A stretch of DNA of 64,000 nucleotides from G963665495 sp963677785. GTDB taxonomy: Bacteria; Desulfobacterota; Desulfovibrionia; Desulfovibrionales; Desulfovibrionaceae. A program made the translations under genes and the position numbers. The stretch covers positions 2,914,001 to 2,978,000 of the forward strand of contig CAXXDH010000003.1 of assembly GCA_963677785.2 (NCBI GenBank), written 5' to 3'. The notes beneath the pieces were generated by a model that was not told where the DNA came from, made no database searches, and saw only the letters and a list, made by a program, of their open reading frames with translations. The number at the start of each line of letters is the position of its first letter. Position 1 is the stretch's first letter. Below are positions 9,345 through 17,358 of this stretch, one piece after another.

Positions 9345-11435
9345 TTATGCGTTCGTCAGTTTTTCGATGACGCTCTGGAGTTCGCCTGCGAGCCGGGAGA
9401 GTTCCTGGACGGCTGTGGCGGATTCTTCCATGGTCTGCGACGTCTCCAGGGCAATGCGGTTCACTTCTTCCGTATCGCGGTTGATTTCTTCAGACGCTGC
9501 GGACTGTTGCTCGGAAGCGGTGGCAATGGCCCTAACCTGGTCGGCGGTAGACTCCACAATGGTCACTATGGATGTCAGTGCCTGACCTGCCTCGGATGCG
9601 TAATCAGTGCTTTTGGCCACTATTACGGAAGCTTTTTCCATGTCTCTGATGCTGTGCTTGGTACCGGATTGAATGGCGGATACGGCTTCGCCGACTTCCT
9701 TGGTGGCGCTCATGGTTTTTTCGGCGAGCTTGCGGACTTCATCCGCCACTACGGCGAATCCCCGGCCCGCTTCTCCGGCGCGTGCGGCCTCGATGGCGGC
9801 ATTCAACGCCAGCAGATTGGTCTGGTCGGCAATATCGGAAATGACGTTCAATATCTGACCGATGCCTTCGGCTTTCATGCCCAGGGAGCTGAGTCCCTCG
9901 GCCATTTCCCTCGTGGACTTGTCCACCTCGGAGATACTTGTGATGACATTATTGACGATAGTGCCGCCTGTTTCCGCCTGGTTGCGGGCATTGTCCGCAC
10001 TTTCCGCAGCCCGTGAGGCATTTTGCGCCACTTCGAAAACAGAGGCGTTCATCTGCTCCATGGCCGTGGCTGCTTCACTGGTACGTTCCCGCTGCAAATC
10101 CGAGCCGGTTTTTGACTGCCCCACCTGGGTGGACAGTTCCTGGCTCGCTTTGGTGACCTGGGCGACAATTTTTTCCAGATGATGCGCGGCCTGGAGCATA
10201 CCCTCTTGTTTAGCGTTTTCCGCCTCTTTTCTCGCGGATTCCGCTTCTTCCAGGGCTTGCTGTGCGAGCTGTGTCTGTTCCTCGGCTTCCCGGCTCTTTT
10301 CCTCGGCGGAATTGAGATGGCGGACGAGTTCCGCGACCATGTTTTTCAAGGCTTGCTGCAGGCTGAGCAGTTCTCCGTAAAAGCGTTTTTGATCGGGGAT
10401 GGCGTTGAAATCGCCCTGGGAAACGGATTGGGCCGACGTCACAAGCAATTGAATGGGGTTGGCAATGGATTGGGCAACAAGCCAGCCCACCAGGCAGAGC
10501 ACCAGCGCAATGCCCACTCCCACCAGCAGCGTTTGCTGTACCGTACGGTAGGCTCCTGCCATGACTTCTGATTTGTCTATCAGCAGGGCCATTTTCCAGC
10601 CGAGCTTTGGGGAGGTATAAACCCGCACGAGCTTGTCTCTGCCGTCAATTGTGAGATCCCGCACTTCATTCGTCATCATCCCCAGAGTCTTCAGCCCCGT
10701 ATCTTCAACATTTTCCGCTTTTTTGAACAGGTAGTCCTCGTGTTTCGGGTCCGAAAGAATGGTGTTGTCGGCTTCCAGGAGCATGACGTATCCTGTTTCA
10801 CCGATTTTGATGTCTCCGATCACATCCGTGAGGGTCGTCAGGTTGATGTCGATGCCGATTACGCCGAGAACTTCATTGTCTTTGAAAAATTTGGCGGTGA
10901 TTGTGCTTACGGGCTCATCGGTCACGGATTGGTACGCTTTGCTGAATGAAACGTCTTGGGAGGAGGCAAGAGCTTCCTTGTACCAGGGCCTGACCCGCGG
11001 ATCATAGCCTTTGGGCATGGCATCTTCAGGATACTGGTTAAAGCCGCCGTCCTGAAAACCCGCGTACGCAAAAGCGTAAAACGGATGTGCCTGGACCATC
11101 CGCCCAAAAAGATCATAGGCTTGTTTTGCCTCGTCGCTCAAAGCAGCTCTGGAGATTTTCTCCAGGCTTTTGTCCTGGGTAAAGTTGGGGTTTTTGCCGT
11201 ATGTTTCCAGGACGGTAGCATCCAAAGAAAGGAATTTGGCGTTATAAAGGGTCTGTTGCATGAAATCGGTAATGAAATTGTCGACCTGCAACAATTCATT
11301 ACGTGAAGATTGTAAAAAGGATTCTTCTGCCATATCCGTCATTTTGACATAGGCAACGTATGAAAGCCCCCCCGCACACAGCAATACCGCAGAAAGAACA
11401 AGCAGCACCAACTTGTTTTTTATGTTCAATCTCAC
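9345..11435 (-). CDS. Methyl-accepting chemotaxis protein with Cache sensor
   Basis: Chemoreceptor, 696 aa. TM1 lies at about 7-27. A double-Cache periplasmic ligand domain (about 30-295) includes DPRVRPWYKEAL and GVIGIDINL, motifs typical of amino-acid or small-acid binding Cache domains. TM2 lies at about 300-323, followed by HAMP and the long cytoplasmic coiled coil. The signalling tip is EVRKLAEKTMSATKEV. No C-terminal NWETF-type CheR-docking pentapeptide is present. The frame opens at 11558, but a GTG at 11435 follows AAGGGAGG by five bases and begins exactly before TM1, so that start is chosen. The 325 bases upstream are AT-rich, with repeated ATATCAAAA-like words, and lack a clear promoter. 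Confidence 0.92.
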   Translation of the reverse strand: MRLNIKNKLVLLVLSAVLLCAGGLSYVAYVKMTDMAEESFLQSSRNELLQVDNFITDFMQQTLYNAKFLSLDATVLETYGKNPNFTQDKSLEKISRAALSDEAKQAYDLFGRMVQAHPFYAFAYAGFQDGGFNQYPEDAMPKGYDPRVRPWYKEALASSQDVSFSKAYQSVTDEPVSTITAKFFKDNEVLGVIGIDINLTTLTDVIGDIKIGETGYVMLLEADNTILSDPKHEDYLFKKAENVEDTGLKTLGMMTNEVRDLTIDGRDKLVRVYTSPKLGWKMALLIDKSEVMAGAYRTVQQTLLVGVGIALVLCLVGWLVAQSIANPIQLLVTSAQSVSQGDFNAIPDQKRFYGELLSLQQALKNMVAELVRHLNSAEEKSREAEEQTQLAQQALEEAESARKEAENAKQEGMLQAAHHLEKIVAQVTKASQELSTQVGQSKTGSDLQRERTSEAATAMEQMNASVFEVAQNASRAAESADNARNQAETGGTIVNNVITSISEVDKSTREMAEGLSSLGMKAEGIGQILNVISDIADQTNLLALNAAIEAARAGEAGRGFAVVADEVRKLAEKTMSATKEVGEAVSAIQSGTKHSIRDMEKASVIVAKSTDYASEAGQALTSIVTIVESTADQVRAIATASEQQSAASEEINRDTEEVNRIALETSQTMEESATAVQELSRLAGELQSVIEKLTNA

Positions 11436-11655
11436 TACAGCCTCCCTTGATATAAAAGAAAATTTAAAAAATAGATTGTTTCTAAAAATATTTTTGATAT
11501 TTTTGATAGTAATAAAGCTATGTAATGATCGAGTGAGTGTAGCACGAGAATGTGACATTTAGTTGTTGGCGAATAAAATGATGCAGGAGTAGTCAAGTCA
11601 GAATAGTAATAAATTATGAAGTTGGTACGGCAGAAAGGAAAGAATTGTTTGCGGG
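11436..11655. other. AT-rich intergenic region upstream of the chemoreceptor
   Basis: No supported gene. It holds the leader of the minus-strand chemoreceptor, with short direct repeats (ATATTTTTGAT) near 11490-11510. No flagellar sigma-28 promoter could be recognised. Confidence 0.5.
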
Positions 11656-11690
11656 AAAAAGGGAAGGCTCACCGTGGTGCGAGCCTTCCC
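11656..11690 (-). terminator. Intrinsic terminator of the Lon-receiver gene
   Basis: Perfect 10-bp arms GGGAAGGCTC/GAGCCTTCCC with a 10-base loop, followed on the minus strand by TTTTT. It lies about 70 bases past the Lon stop. Confidence 0.75.
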
Positions 11691-11760
11691 GATAAGTAGA
11701 AATGCGGCAAAGAATTATGTAATTGCAATGAGCTGCAGTCGTAAGAATGGGTAATAGGTG

Positions 11761-13785
11761 TTATTTTTGTTCCAGCACCAGCTCCACGGCGGCAGCCGCG
11801 TCTTCGATAAAAATGATCTCCACTGCCGTACGGACTTCTTCTTCCAGCGATTCCACTTCGGTTCTGCAGCGGGTGGGCAACAGAACGGTCCGGACTCCCG
11901 CTTCCTGGGCGGCGAGGATTTTGTCGCGCAGGCCGCTGATGGGCAGCACGCGCCCGCTCAGGGTCAGTTCGCCGCTCATGGCCACGTCGCGCCGGGCCGG
12001 GCGTCCGGTCATCAGCGAAACAAAAGCCATGGCGATGGTTAATCCGGCCGAGGGGCCGTCCTTGGGGATGCTGCCGGACGGAATGTGTACGTGGATGTCG
12101 GACTGTTCGAACAAGGTTTCGTCAATGCCGAAGGCACCGGCATTGCTGCGGACGTAGCTCAGGGCGGTCTGAGCGGACTCCTTGAGCACATCGCCCAGAG
12201 AACCGGTCATCAGCAGATTGCCTTTGCCGCGCATCCTGGCGGTTTCAATAAAAATGATGCAGCCCCCGGATTCGGTCCAGACCAGGCCTGTGGTAACGCC
12301 GGCGATATTGGCCTCCTGGGCGGCTTCGGAAACAAAGCGCGGCGGTCCGAGCAGTTCGCCAACCAGCTCGGGATCGATGTTGACGGGCAGTTTGAACTGC
12401 TCCTGCAGCGCGCGGCGATTGATTTTGCGGCAGACGTTGCCGATTTCCCGCTCCAGTCCGCGCAGTCCCGCCCCACGGGTGTAGCCGCGGACCAGCGCGT
12501 CCATGGCCTGCGGTTCGAAGACCACGTCTTCTTCGCTGCGTCCGTTGACGGTCAGCTGCCTGGGCAGCAAATAATCCAGGCCGATACGCCGCTTTTCTCC
12601 GAGCGTATAGCTGGGAAAGCTGATTGTCTCCATCCGGTCCAGAAGCGGGGCCGGCAGCTTGTCCAGGGCGTTGGCCGTGGTGATGAACATCACGTTGGAC
12701 AGGTCGAACGGAATATCCAGGTAATAGTCCAGAAAATGTTTGTTCTGTTCGGGGTCCAGCACTTCGAGCAGTACCGAGCACGGGTCGCCGCGAAAGTCCT
12801 GGCCGATCTTGTCTACCTCGTCGAGCATAAACACCGGATTGTTGGCGTTGACCCGGCGCAGTTCGTTGATGATGCGTCCGGCCATGGAGCCTACGTACGT
12901 CCGGCGGTGGCCGCGCAATTCGGCTTCATCGCGCATGCCGGCCATGGACAGGCGAATGAACTGGCGCTGCAGGGCGTTGGCCACGGAACGGCCGATGGAG
13001 GTCTTGCCGGTTCCGGGAGGGCCGGTGAAACAGAGGATGGGCCCCTGCGACATATGTACGTGTTGTTGCTTGCGGCGCACTTCTTTGACCGAACGGCGCA
13101 GTACGTCCAGGTTCAGGGGTTTGGGCAGATAATGGTGCGCGCCTTTCTGCATGGCGTTGACCGCGGTGTCCACCGTGGCGAAGCCCGTGACCAGAATAAA
13201 ATCCACGGTTGGATAGAGTGTTTTGGCCTTGTCCAGCAATTCGAGCCCGTTGACCTTGTCCATTTTCAGGTCCGTGATCACCAGGTCGATTTCGGTTTTG
13301 GACAGAATGTCCAGGGCCTCCTGGCCGTTCGCCGCTCCTAGCACTTCGCAGCTGTCCTTGCGCAGCGCGTAGGCGATGTTGTCCCTGGCGATTTCTTCGT
13401 CATCCACCACCAATATGTGGAATTGCCGCAGACTGCAGACAATACGCGTTGCCAGGTATTCGAGCACCCGTTCCTTGACCTGCATCAGTCCGTAATGCTC
13501 GTCGTTGAGGATTTTTTCCGCACGCGAGATGTCCAGGTTGTCCACCGAGGCGATGTTCCAGGGCAATGCGAGCAGGAATTCCAGGTAGTTCAGGCCGATG
13601 GCGTATTCTGCCACCGAAGGGTCGGTTTTTTCCAGCCTGGCCAGCTCCTTGTACGCCACATCACGCGTTCGGGACGGCAGGTCGGCCTCGGCTATGGATT
13701 TGCTCAGCCCGGTCAACCCGCCTTCCTCGACTGGAGGAGCGGGCGTATCCGTTGGCTGGGCCTTTGTCTTTCTGCTGAAGATCAT
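11761..13785 (-). CDS. Lon-type protease with an inserted response-regulator receiver domain
   Basis: ATP-dependent Lon-family protease of 674 aa with unusual architecture. The large N-terminal substrate-binding LAN domain is absent. Only the helical segment before the ATPase remains (YLEFLLALPWN...LEYLAT, about 60-114). A complete receiver domain follows at about 122-240, with acidic pair D128/D129, phospho-acceptor D172 (TDLKM), T200 and K222. It sits just before the AAA+ domain: Walker A GPPGTGKT (255-262) and Walker B DE (322-323). The protease domain has catalytic Ser579 (PKDGPSAG) and Lys622 (GLRDKILAA). In canonical Lon, the EYLA helix runs almost directly into GPILC, so the receiver is a clean insertion there. 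ATG at 13785 is chosen for GAGGAAA upstream; the frame opens at 13920. Phosphorylation-controlled proteolysis is inferred. Confidence 0.92.
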   Translation of the reverse strand: MIFSRKTKAQPTDTPAPPVEEGGLTGLSKSIAEADLPSRTRDVAYKELARLEKTDPSVAEYAIGLNYLEFLLALPWNIASVDNLDISRAEKILNDEHYGLMQVKERVLEYLATRIVCSLRQFHILVVDDEEIARDNIAYALRKDSCEVLGAANGQEALDILSKTEIDLVITDLKMDKVNGLELLDKAKTLYPTVDFILVTGFATVDTAVNAMQKGAHHYLPKPLNLDVLRRSVKEVRRKQQHVHMSQGPILCFTGPPGTGKTSIGRSVANALQRQFIRLSMAGMRDEAELRGHRRTYVGSMAGRIINELRRVNANNPVFMLDEVDKIGQDFRGDPCSVLLEVLDPEQNKHFLDYYLDIPFDLSNVMFITTANALDKLPAPLLDRMETISFPSYTLGEKRRIGLDYLLPRQLTVNGRSEEDVVFEPQAMDALVRGYTRGAGLRGLEREIGNVCRKINRRALQEQFKLPVNIDPELVGELLGPPRFVSEAAQEANIAGVTTGLVWTESGGCIIFIETARMRGKGNLLMTGSLGDVLKESAQTALSYVRSNAGAFGIDETLFEQSDIHVHIPSGSIPKDGPSAGLTIAMAFVSLMTGRPARRDVAMSGELTLSGRVLPISGLRDKILAAQEAGVRTVLLPTRCRTEVESLEEEVRTAVEIIFIEDAAAAVELVLEQK

Positions 13786-13872
13786 CACAGTTTCCTCGCT
13801 GCTTGCTTCGGATGGAACATGATTGAAAGCAATTCCTAACACAGAGTGTTTCATTGATCCATCAGAACAGGT

Positions 13873-13905
13873 GTTGCCATTGGCAACGGTTGCATAAAAT
13901 GCAAC
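13873..13905. promoter_or_regulatory. Two GTTGC...GCAAC palindromes (operator or upstream activator sites)
   Basis: 13873-13887 reads GTTGC-CATTG-GCAAC, a perfect 6-3-6 palindrome. 13889-13905 reads GTTGCAT-AAA-ATGCAAC, a perfect 7-3-7 palindrome with a seven-base core spacer. A degenerate third copy is at 13961-13975 (GCTGT-AATTT-GCAAC). They lie about 90-120 bases upstream of the Lon-receiver start and 150-180 bases upstream of the divergent sigma-54-like promoter, as enhancer sites do. The same motif recurs at 32319-32443 beside a sigma-54 regulator gene. Confidence 0.7.
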
Positions 13906-14052
13906 GTATTTTATTAACACTCTGAATATATAATGTTTTTTTATTCACAAAGAGTGTGTCGCTGTAATTTGCAACGGTTCCCGCTTTGTGCTGCAAAATG
14001 ATTTTTCTTAAATTTAACTAGCAAAAATAGATGTTTATCATAATTGATAGGT

Positions 14053-14069
14053 CTGGCACGGAACTTGAT
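14053..14069 (+). promoter_or_regulatory. Sigma-54-like promoter of the microprotein/exporter/stress operon
   Basis: CTGGCACGGAACTTGAT: the -24 element TGGCACG is perfect, but the -12 element is TTGAT rather than TTGCW. It is about 65 bases before the first ATG. It aligns closely with the minus-strand element at 32237-32254 (shared TGGCA-G--CTTG-TAT). A TATAAT at 14069-14074 with TTGATA at 14044-14049 (19-base spacer) is an alternative or overlapping sigma-70 promoter. Confidence 0.55.
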
Positions 14070-14133
14070 ATAATACTAACGAAACCACATGGCATTGCAC
14101 ACTGTAACAACAATTGAATTCTGGTGATGGGAC

Positions 14134-14643
14134 ATGATTAAAAAACTGGAATCTCTTGCAGCAGCGGTAGCCTTCGCAGAGGCAGGACTGCTGGATGAAG
14201 CAAAAGAGCTTGCCTGTGACATCGAAGCAGCGGCAAAAAGCCCGAACAGAAAGTTTCTAATCGTATCTGAGAATACTATGATCAGTGAAAAACTTGTCAC
14301 CTATGCCATGCAACTGAGCGAACGTATGCAATACGATATAGTTGCAACGCATGCCATTAATGAAAAGAAGGCATGCGGCCTGGCAGAAGGCGGCATGAAA
14401 CAGGCTGTACACCGCTTGACGCAAGATTTTTTGGCTCTCTACCGCGAACTGGCGGCCCACGCGCGGACCATCGGGGTGGAATGTCATCATTTGCTGTCAA
14501 AAGGGTCGGCCTATGCAGCCATTGAGAATGTGTACCACCACGTCGGAGGCGTTGAGTTCGCCATTGTCCAGGGGAGCTCGCCGTTAGGGCAGGGCGTAAC
14601 AAGCAGTCTGCCTCTGTTCGTGTTCAAGGAAGACGGTCGATGA
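14134..14643 (+). CDS. Two-part protein: small helical 'FAEAG' motif plus universal-stress-like domain
   Basis: 169 aa, soluble. Residues 1-35 are a short helical motif (LESLAAAVAFAEAGLLDEA). It matches the start of the 53-aa protein just downstream and the 36-aa protein at 32060-32170. From about residue 40, FLIVSENTMISEKLVTYAMQ and later alternating strand/helix segments resemble a Rossmann-like universal stress fold, but no clear ATP-binding G-2x-G-9x-G(S/T) motif is present. It is the first gene of the operon running to 17691 and is preceded by a sigma-54-like promoter. The ribosome site (GGTGATGGGAC) is modest. Function unknown; the fold assignment is tentative. Confidence 0.75.
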   Translation: MIKKLESLAAAVAFAEAGLLDEAKELACDIEAAAKSPNRKFLIVSENTMISEKLVTYAMQLSERMQYDIVATHAINEKKACGLAEGGMKQAVHRLTQDFLALYRELAAHARTIGVECHHLLSKGSAYAAIENVYHHVGGVEFAIVQGSSPLGQGVTSSLPLFVFKEDGR

Positions 14644-14709
14644 TCCCGCGGAGCGCGTGCTCCTGAGGCGCTTGGAGACTGAAAAACAACGAGCTTGGAG
14701 GGCGTAGTC

Positions 14710-14871
14710 ATGAAACGGTTTTTTGCAAAGTTAGAGGCCTATTTCGCCGCCGCCGGCATGGCGGAGCATGGGCAGTGGGACGAGGCTCTGAGGATTGTCA
14801 ATGAAGTGGAAAACCCGCCGCAGGTTGTGCAACAGCGGCCAGCGGATACACGGCCAAGGATGCGCGTCTAG
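14710..14871 (+). CDS. 53-aa microprotein of the 'FAEAG' family
   Basis: Small predicted cytosolic protein beginning MKRFFAKLEAYFAAAGMAEH and continuing GQWDEALRIVNEVE, then a Pro/Gln/Arg-rich tail. The ungapped segment KLEAYFAAAGMAEHGQWDEA lines up with the N terminus of the 14134 gene product and with the 36-aa protein at 32060-32170. Two amphipathic helices are predicted by eye. GGAGG is well spaced before the ATG. It lies 66 bases after the previous stop in the same operon. Function unknown. The conserved motif in three separately encoded proteins argues that it is real. Confidence 0.75.
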   Translation: MKRFFAKLEAYFAAAGMAEHGQWDEALRIVNEVENPPQVVQQRPADTRPRMRV

Positions 14872-14908
14872 CGTAGTACGCAAACCCATTTAACCAAAGG
14901 AACCTAAG

Positions 14909-15214
14909 ATGACCATGATGCAGCTGAAAAAGAGAAAGGCGAAGGTGAATTCCTTGCTGTTCGGTATACTCAGTATAGGGCTTTATGCCGCGGTGTTCAG
15001 TTATGCGGATGAACTCATTTCCTACATCGCCAAAGGCGGCGTCCGTGCCGTGATCCCTGTAGGCATGGTGTTTGTTTTTTCCTGGGTGCACGGCACGTTT
15101 GCAAGCAACGTCTGGACCGCCATGGGAATTGAAGCGGCCAAAAAGTCGACGCAAAAGGAAGTGGAAAAGCCTGTTCAGAAAACAACAACCGCGCGCGCCA
15201 CGGTGAACGCTTAA
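14909..15214 (+). CDS. Small two-helix membrane protein next to the TauE/SafE exporter
   Basis: 101 aa. A basic N terminus is followed by hydrophobic helices at about 13-35 (LLFGILSIGLYAAVFSYAD) and 46-66 (AVIPVGMVFVFSWVHG). The cytoplasmic tail is Lys/Glu/Thr-rich. AAAGGAACC precedes the ATG. It lies 27 bases upstream of the exporter gene, so an accessory or partner role in transport is plausible but inferred. I do not recognise a named family with confidence. Confidence 0.75.
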   Translation: MTMMQLKKRKAKVNSLLFGILSIGLYAAVFSYADELISYIAKGGVRAVIPVGMVFVFSWVHGTFASNVWTAMGIEAAKKSTQKEVEKPVQKTTTARATVNA

Positions 15215-15241
15215 GCTCTTTAGGGGTAAGGAGACAACGGT

Positions 15242-16306
15242 ATGGGACACGATTTACTCGCAGAAAATCTCAGATTTATAGACCTGAGCCTGGTTGGAAT
15301 TCTTTTTCTCTTCTTCGTTGGTTTTGTCGGCGGTCTGGTCAGCGGTTTTATTGGATCCGGCGGCGCCTTCGTGCTCACCCCTGGCATGATGAGCCTTGGC
15401 GTTCCCGGTACCGTGGCGGTAGCCAGCAACATGTGTCACAAGTTCCCCAAAGCCCTGGTCGGCGCGCTCAAGCGCTACCGTTACGGCCAGGTGGATATCA
15501 AAATGGGCCTGATCATCGGCGTCTCGGCTGAGATCGGCGTACAGATCGGTATTCAGATACAGAAAATAATTTTGGAAATGTGGGGCCAGGCCGGCTCGAA
15601 CCTCTACGTCAGCGTGGCTTTTGTTCTGGTTCTGGTCGGTGTGGGTGGTTTCGTCCTGCGCGACGCGCTGAAGATCAAGCGTGAAGGCGGCGAGGAAAAG
15701 GTCACCAATCTGGCCAAGAGGCTGCAGTCCATGGAAATCTGGCCCATGATCAACTGCAAGAGCAGCAACATCCGTATTTCCCTGTGGTTCACGGCTCCGG
15801 TCGGACTGGGCGCCGGTCTTCTGGCAGCCACCATCGCGGTGGGCGGTTTCGCGGGCGTGCCCGGCATGATCTACATCATCGGCATGTCCAGCCTGATGGC
15901 TTCCGCCACCGAACTGGTCGTGGCCTTTGTCATGGGCCTTGGCGGCACGCTGGTCTGGGCTTTCTACGGCCTGGTTGACATCCGCCTGACCCTGATCATC
16001 CTGGCCGGTTCGCTTTTCGGCGTACAGCTGGGCGCCATCGGCACCACTTACGTCAAGGACTACATGATCAAATTCGTCATGGCCACCATCATGCTGATCG
16101 TCGCGGTCAGCCGCGGTCTGGCCATGCCCAAATACCTGACCCAGCTCGGCCTGATGAACATGGACGAGACCGTGCTGTCGATCCTCTCCAAGGTCAGTTT
16201 CGGATTCATGTGCTTCGCTCTGATCGTCGGCGCCTATATCATCCTCAAGAACATGGCCGTGGGGTTGCGGGCAGAAAAAATTGAGGCGGCAAAGGCTGCA
16301 GCCTGA
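15242..16306 (+). CDS. TauE/SafE family anion exporter
   Basis: Integral membrane protein of 354 aa with about eight or nine helices in two halves. Each half carries a Gly/Pro-rich motif typical of TauE/SafE: GGLVSGFIGSGGAFVLTPGMM near residue 40 and AATIAVGGFAGVPGMIYIIG near 205. The family exports sulfite, sulfoacetate or related anions; in a sulfate reducer, sulfite or another sulfur oxyanion is a reasonable guess. A 60-residue cytoplasmic loop separates the halves. TAAGGAG precedes the ATG. Neighbours (small membrane protein upstream, universal stress protein downstream) suggest a stress-linked efflux unit. Confidence 0.9.
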   Translation: MGHDLLAENLRFIDLSLVGILFLFFVGFVGGLVSGFIGSGGAFVLTPGMMSLGVPGTVAVASNMCHKFPKALVGALKRYRYGQVDIKMGLIIGVSAEIGVQIGIQIQKIILEMWGQAGSNLYVSVAFVLVLVGVGGFVLRDALKIKREGGEEKVTNLAKRLQSMEIWPMINCKSSNIRISLWFTAPVGLGAGLLAATIAVGGFAGVPGMIYIIGMSSLMASATELVVAFVMGLGGTLVWAFYGLVDIRLTLIILAGSLFGVQLGAIGTTYVKDYMIKFVMATIMLIVAVSRGLAMPKYLTQLGLMNMDETVLSILSKVSFGFMCFALIVGAYIILKNMAVGLRAEKIEAAKAAA

Positions 16307-16367
16307 CGCAAAACATGCTATGAAGGGTTCGAAAAACATTTGCCAGTAGTTCGAACCTCCACAATTC

Positions 16368-16407
16368 GTACGCCGCTCCGCCCCAAACGGGGCGGCGTAC
16401 TTTTCCC
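16368..16407 (+). terminator. GC-rich hairpin between exporter and stress-protein genes
   Basis: GTACGCCGC...GCCCC pairs with GGGGC...GGCGTAC around an AAAC loop and is followed by TTTT. It may be a partial terminator or a processing hairpin that lowers expression of the downstream universal stress gene. Confidence 0.45.
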
Positions 16408-16429
16408 GCAAGGCCCATAGGAGCGCGTC

Positions 16430-17284
16430 ATGTACCAGAAAATCATCCTTGCCGTAGATGCTGCCCCGGCTTCCCTGTACGCGGCCGAACAAGTTTTCAA
16501 CCTGGCCAGATCTGAAGAAAGCGAAGTGATAGTTGTCTCCGTGGTTCCCGCCTACCAGGGCGATCTGCGGCTTCTCGGCGACGCGGCCATTCTCGACCAG
16601 GTGCGCGAGCCGTATGAAAAGGCTCTGGAAAAAGTCGGTGAAATGGCCGCTGAGCGCGGTATTCGTTGCCGTTGCGAGCTGCACGAAGGCGAACCCTATG
16701 ACGAAGTGCTTTCCCTGGCCGCGCGTAGGGGCGCCGATCTCATAGCGGTGGGGAAAAAGGAAAATCCATTGATGGACCTGGTGCCCATCGGCTCTATGGC
16801 TTCGCGCGTGTTGCGGCTGAGCGAAATCGACGTGCTGGTGATTCCGCCCATGCGCCCCATCCGCCTGGAACGCGTTTTTCTGGCTTACGACGGTTCCGCA
16901 GGCGCCAAAGCGGCCACGGAAAAGGCCTGCGTACTGGCTATGCGCTACGGTTCTGTGCTGGCTGTAGGAACCATCTATGAGCTTTCTCTGGAAGGATTCG
17001 CCCGTTCGCCCGAATTGTCCACGGCCTTTTACAAGGAAGCGGAAAAGACCCAGAGCGAGGCCATCGCCCGTGCGGCCAAACTGGGCGTACGCCATGTGGT
17101 GCCCGTGATCGCCCATGGCGAACCGGTGTATCGCGCGCTGGCCGAACAGGCTTCCCGCCAGGATTGCGGACTCATCGTGATCGGGTCGCAAGGCAAAACA
17201 AATTTCAGACGTATGCTGCTGGGCAGCGTTACCGAACGGGTCATCGCCGTGGGGGATTGCCCGGTGCTGGTGGTGAAATCATGA
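16430..17284 (+). CDS. Tandem-domain universal stress protein
   Basis: 284 aa made of two UspA folds. Domain 1 (1-140) starts MYQKIILAVDAAPASL and ends in a GSMASRVLRLSEIDVLVI segment. Domain 2 (about 145-284) starts RVFLAYDGSAGAKAATEKA and ends with the ATP-binding signature GSQGKTNFRRMLLGSVTERVI followed by CPVLVV. In domain 1 the equivalent signature is altered (GKKENPLMDLVPIGSMASR), so perhaps only domain 2 binds nucleotide. ATP-binding or stress-signalling role by family. The stop overlaps the ATG of a possible longer form of the next gene. Confidence 0.9.
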   Translation: MYQKIILAVDAAPASLYAAEQVFNLARSEESEVIVVSVVPAYQGDLRLLGDAAILDQVREPYEKALEKVGEMAAERGIRCRCELHEGEPYDEVLSLAARRGADLIAVGKKENPLMDLVPIGSMASRVLRLSEIDVLVIPPMRPIRLERVFLAYDGSAGAKAATEKACVLAMRYGSVLAVGTIYELSLEGFARSPELSTAFYKEAEKTQSEAIARAAKLGVRHVVPVIAHGEPVYRALAEQASRQDCGLIVIGSQGKTNFRRMLLGSVTERVIAVGDCPVLVVKS

Positions 17285-17358
17285 CCCCGGACAAGAACGG
17301 CGACAACGACGCCCGGAATCCCCGGAACAACCCGGACAGGACAGGAGAGGAAAACGGT

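Noticed and set aside
13785..13873. A sigma-54 promoter for the Lon-receiver gene itself
   Set aside because: No GG-N10-GC arrangement with acceptable flanks was found on the minus strand, so the Lon promoter type remains unknown.
15254..17191. Long minus-strand open frame opposite the exporter and stress genes
   Set aside because: His/Gln/Asp-rich antisense translation without known motifs; the plus-strand genes are clear.
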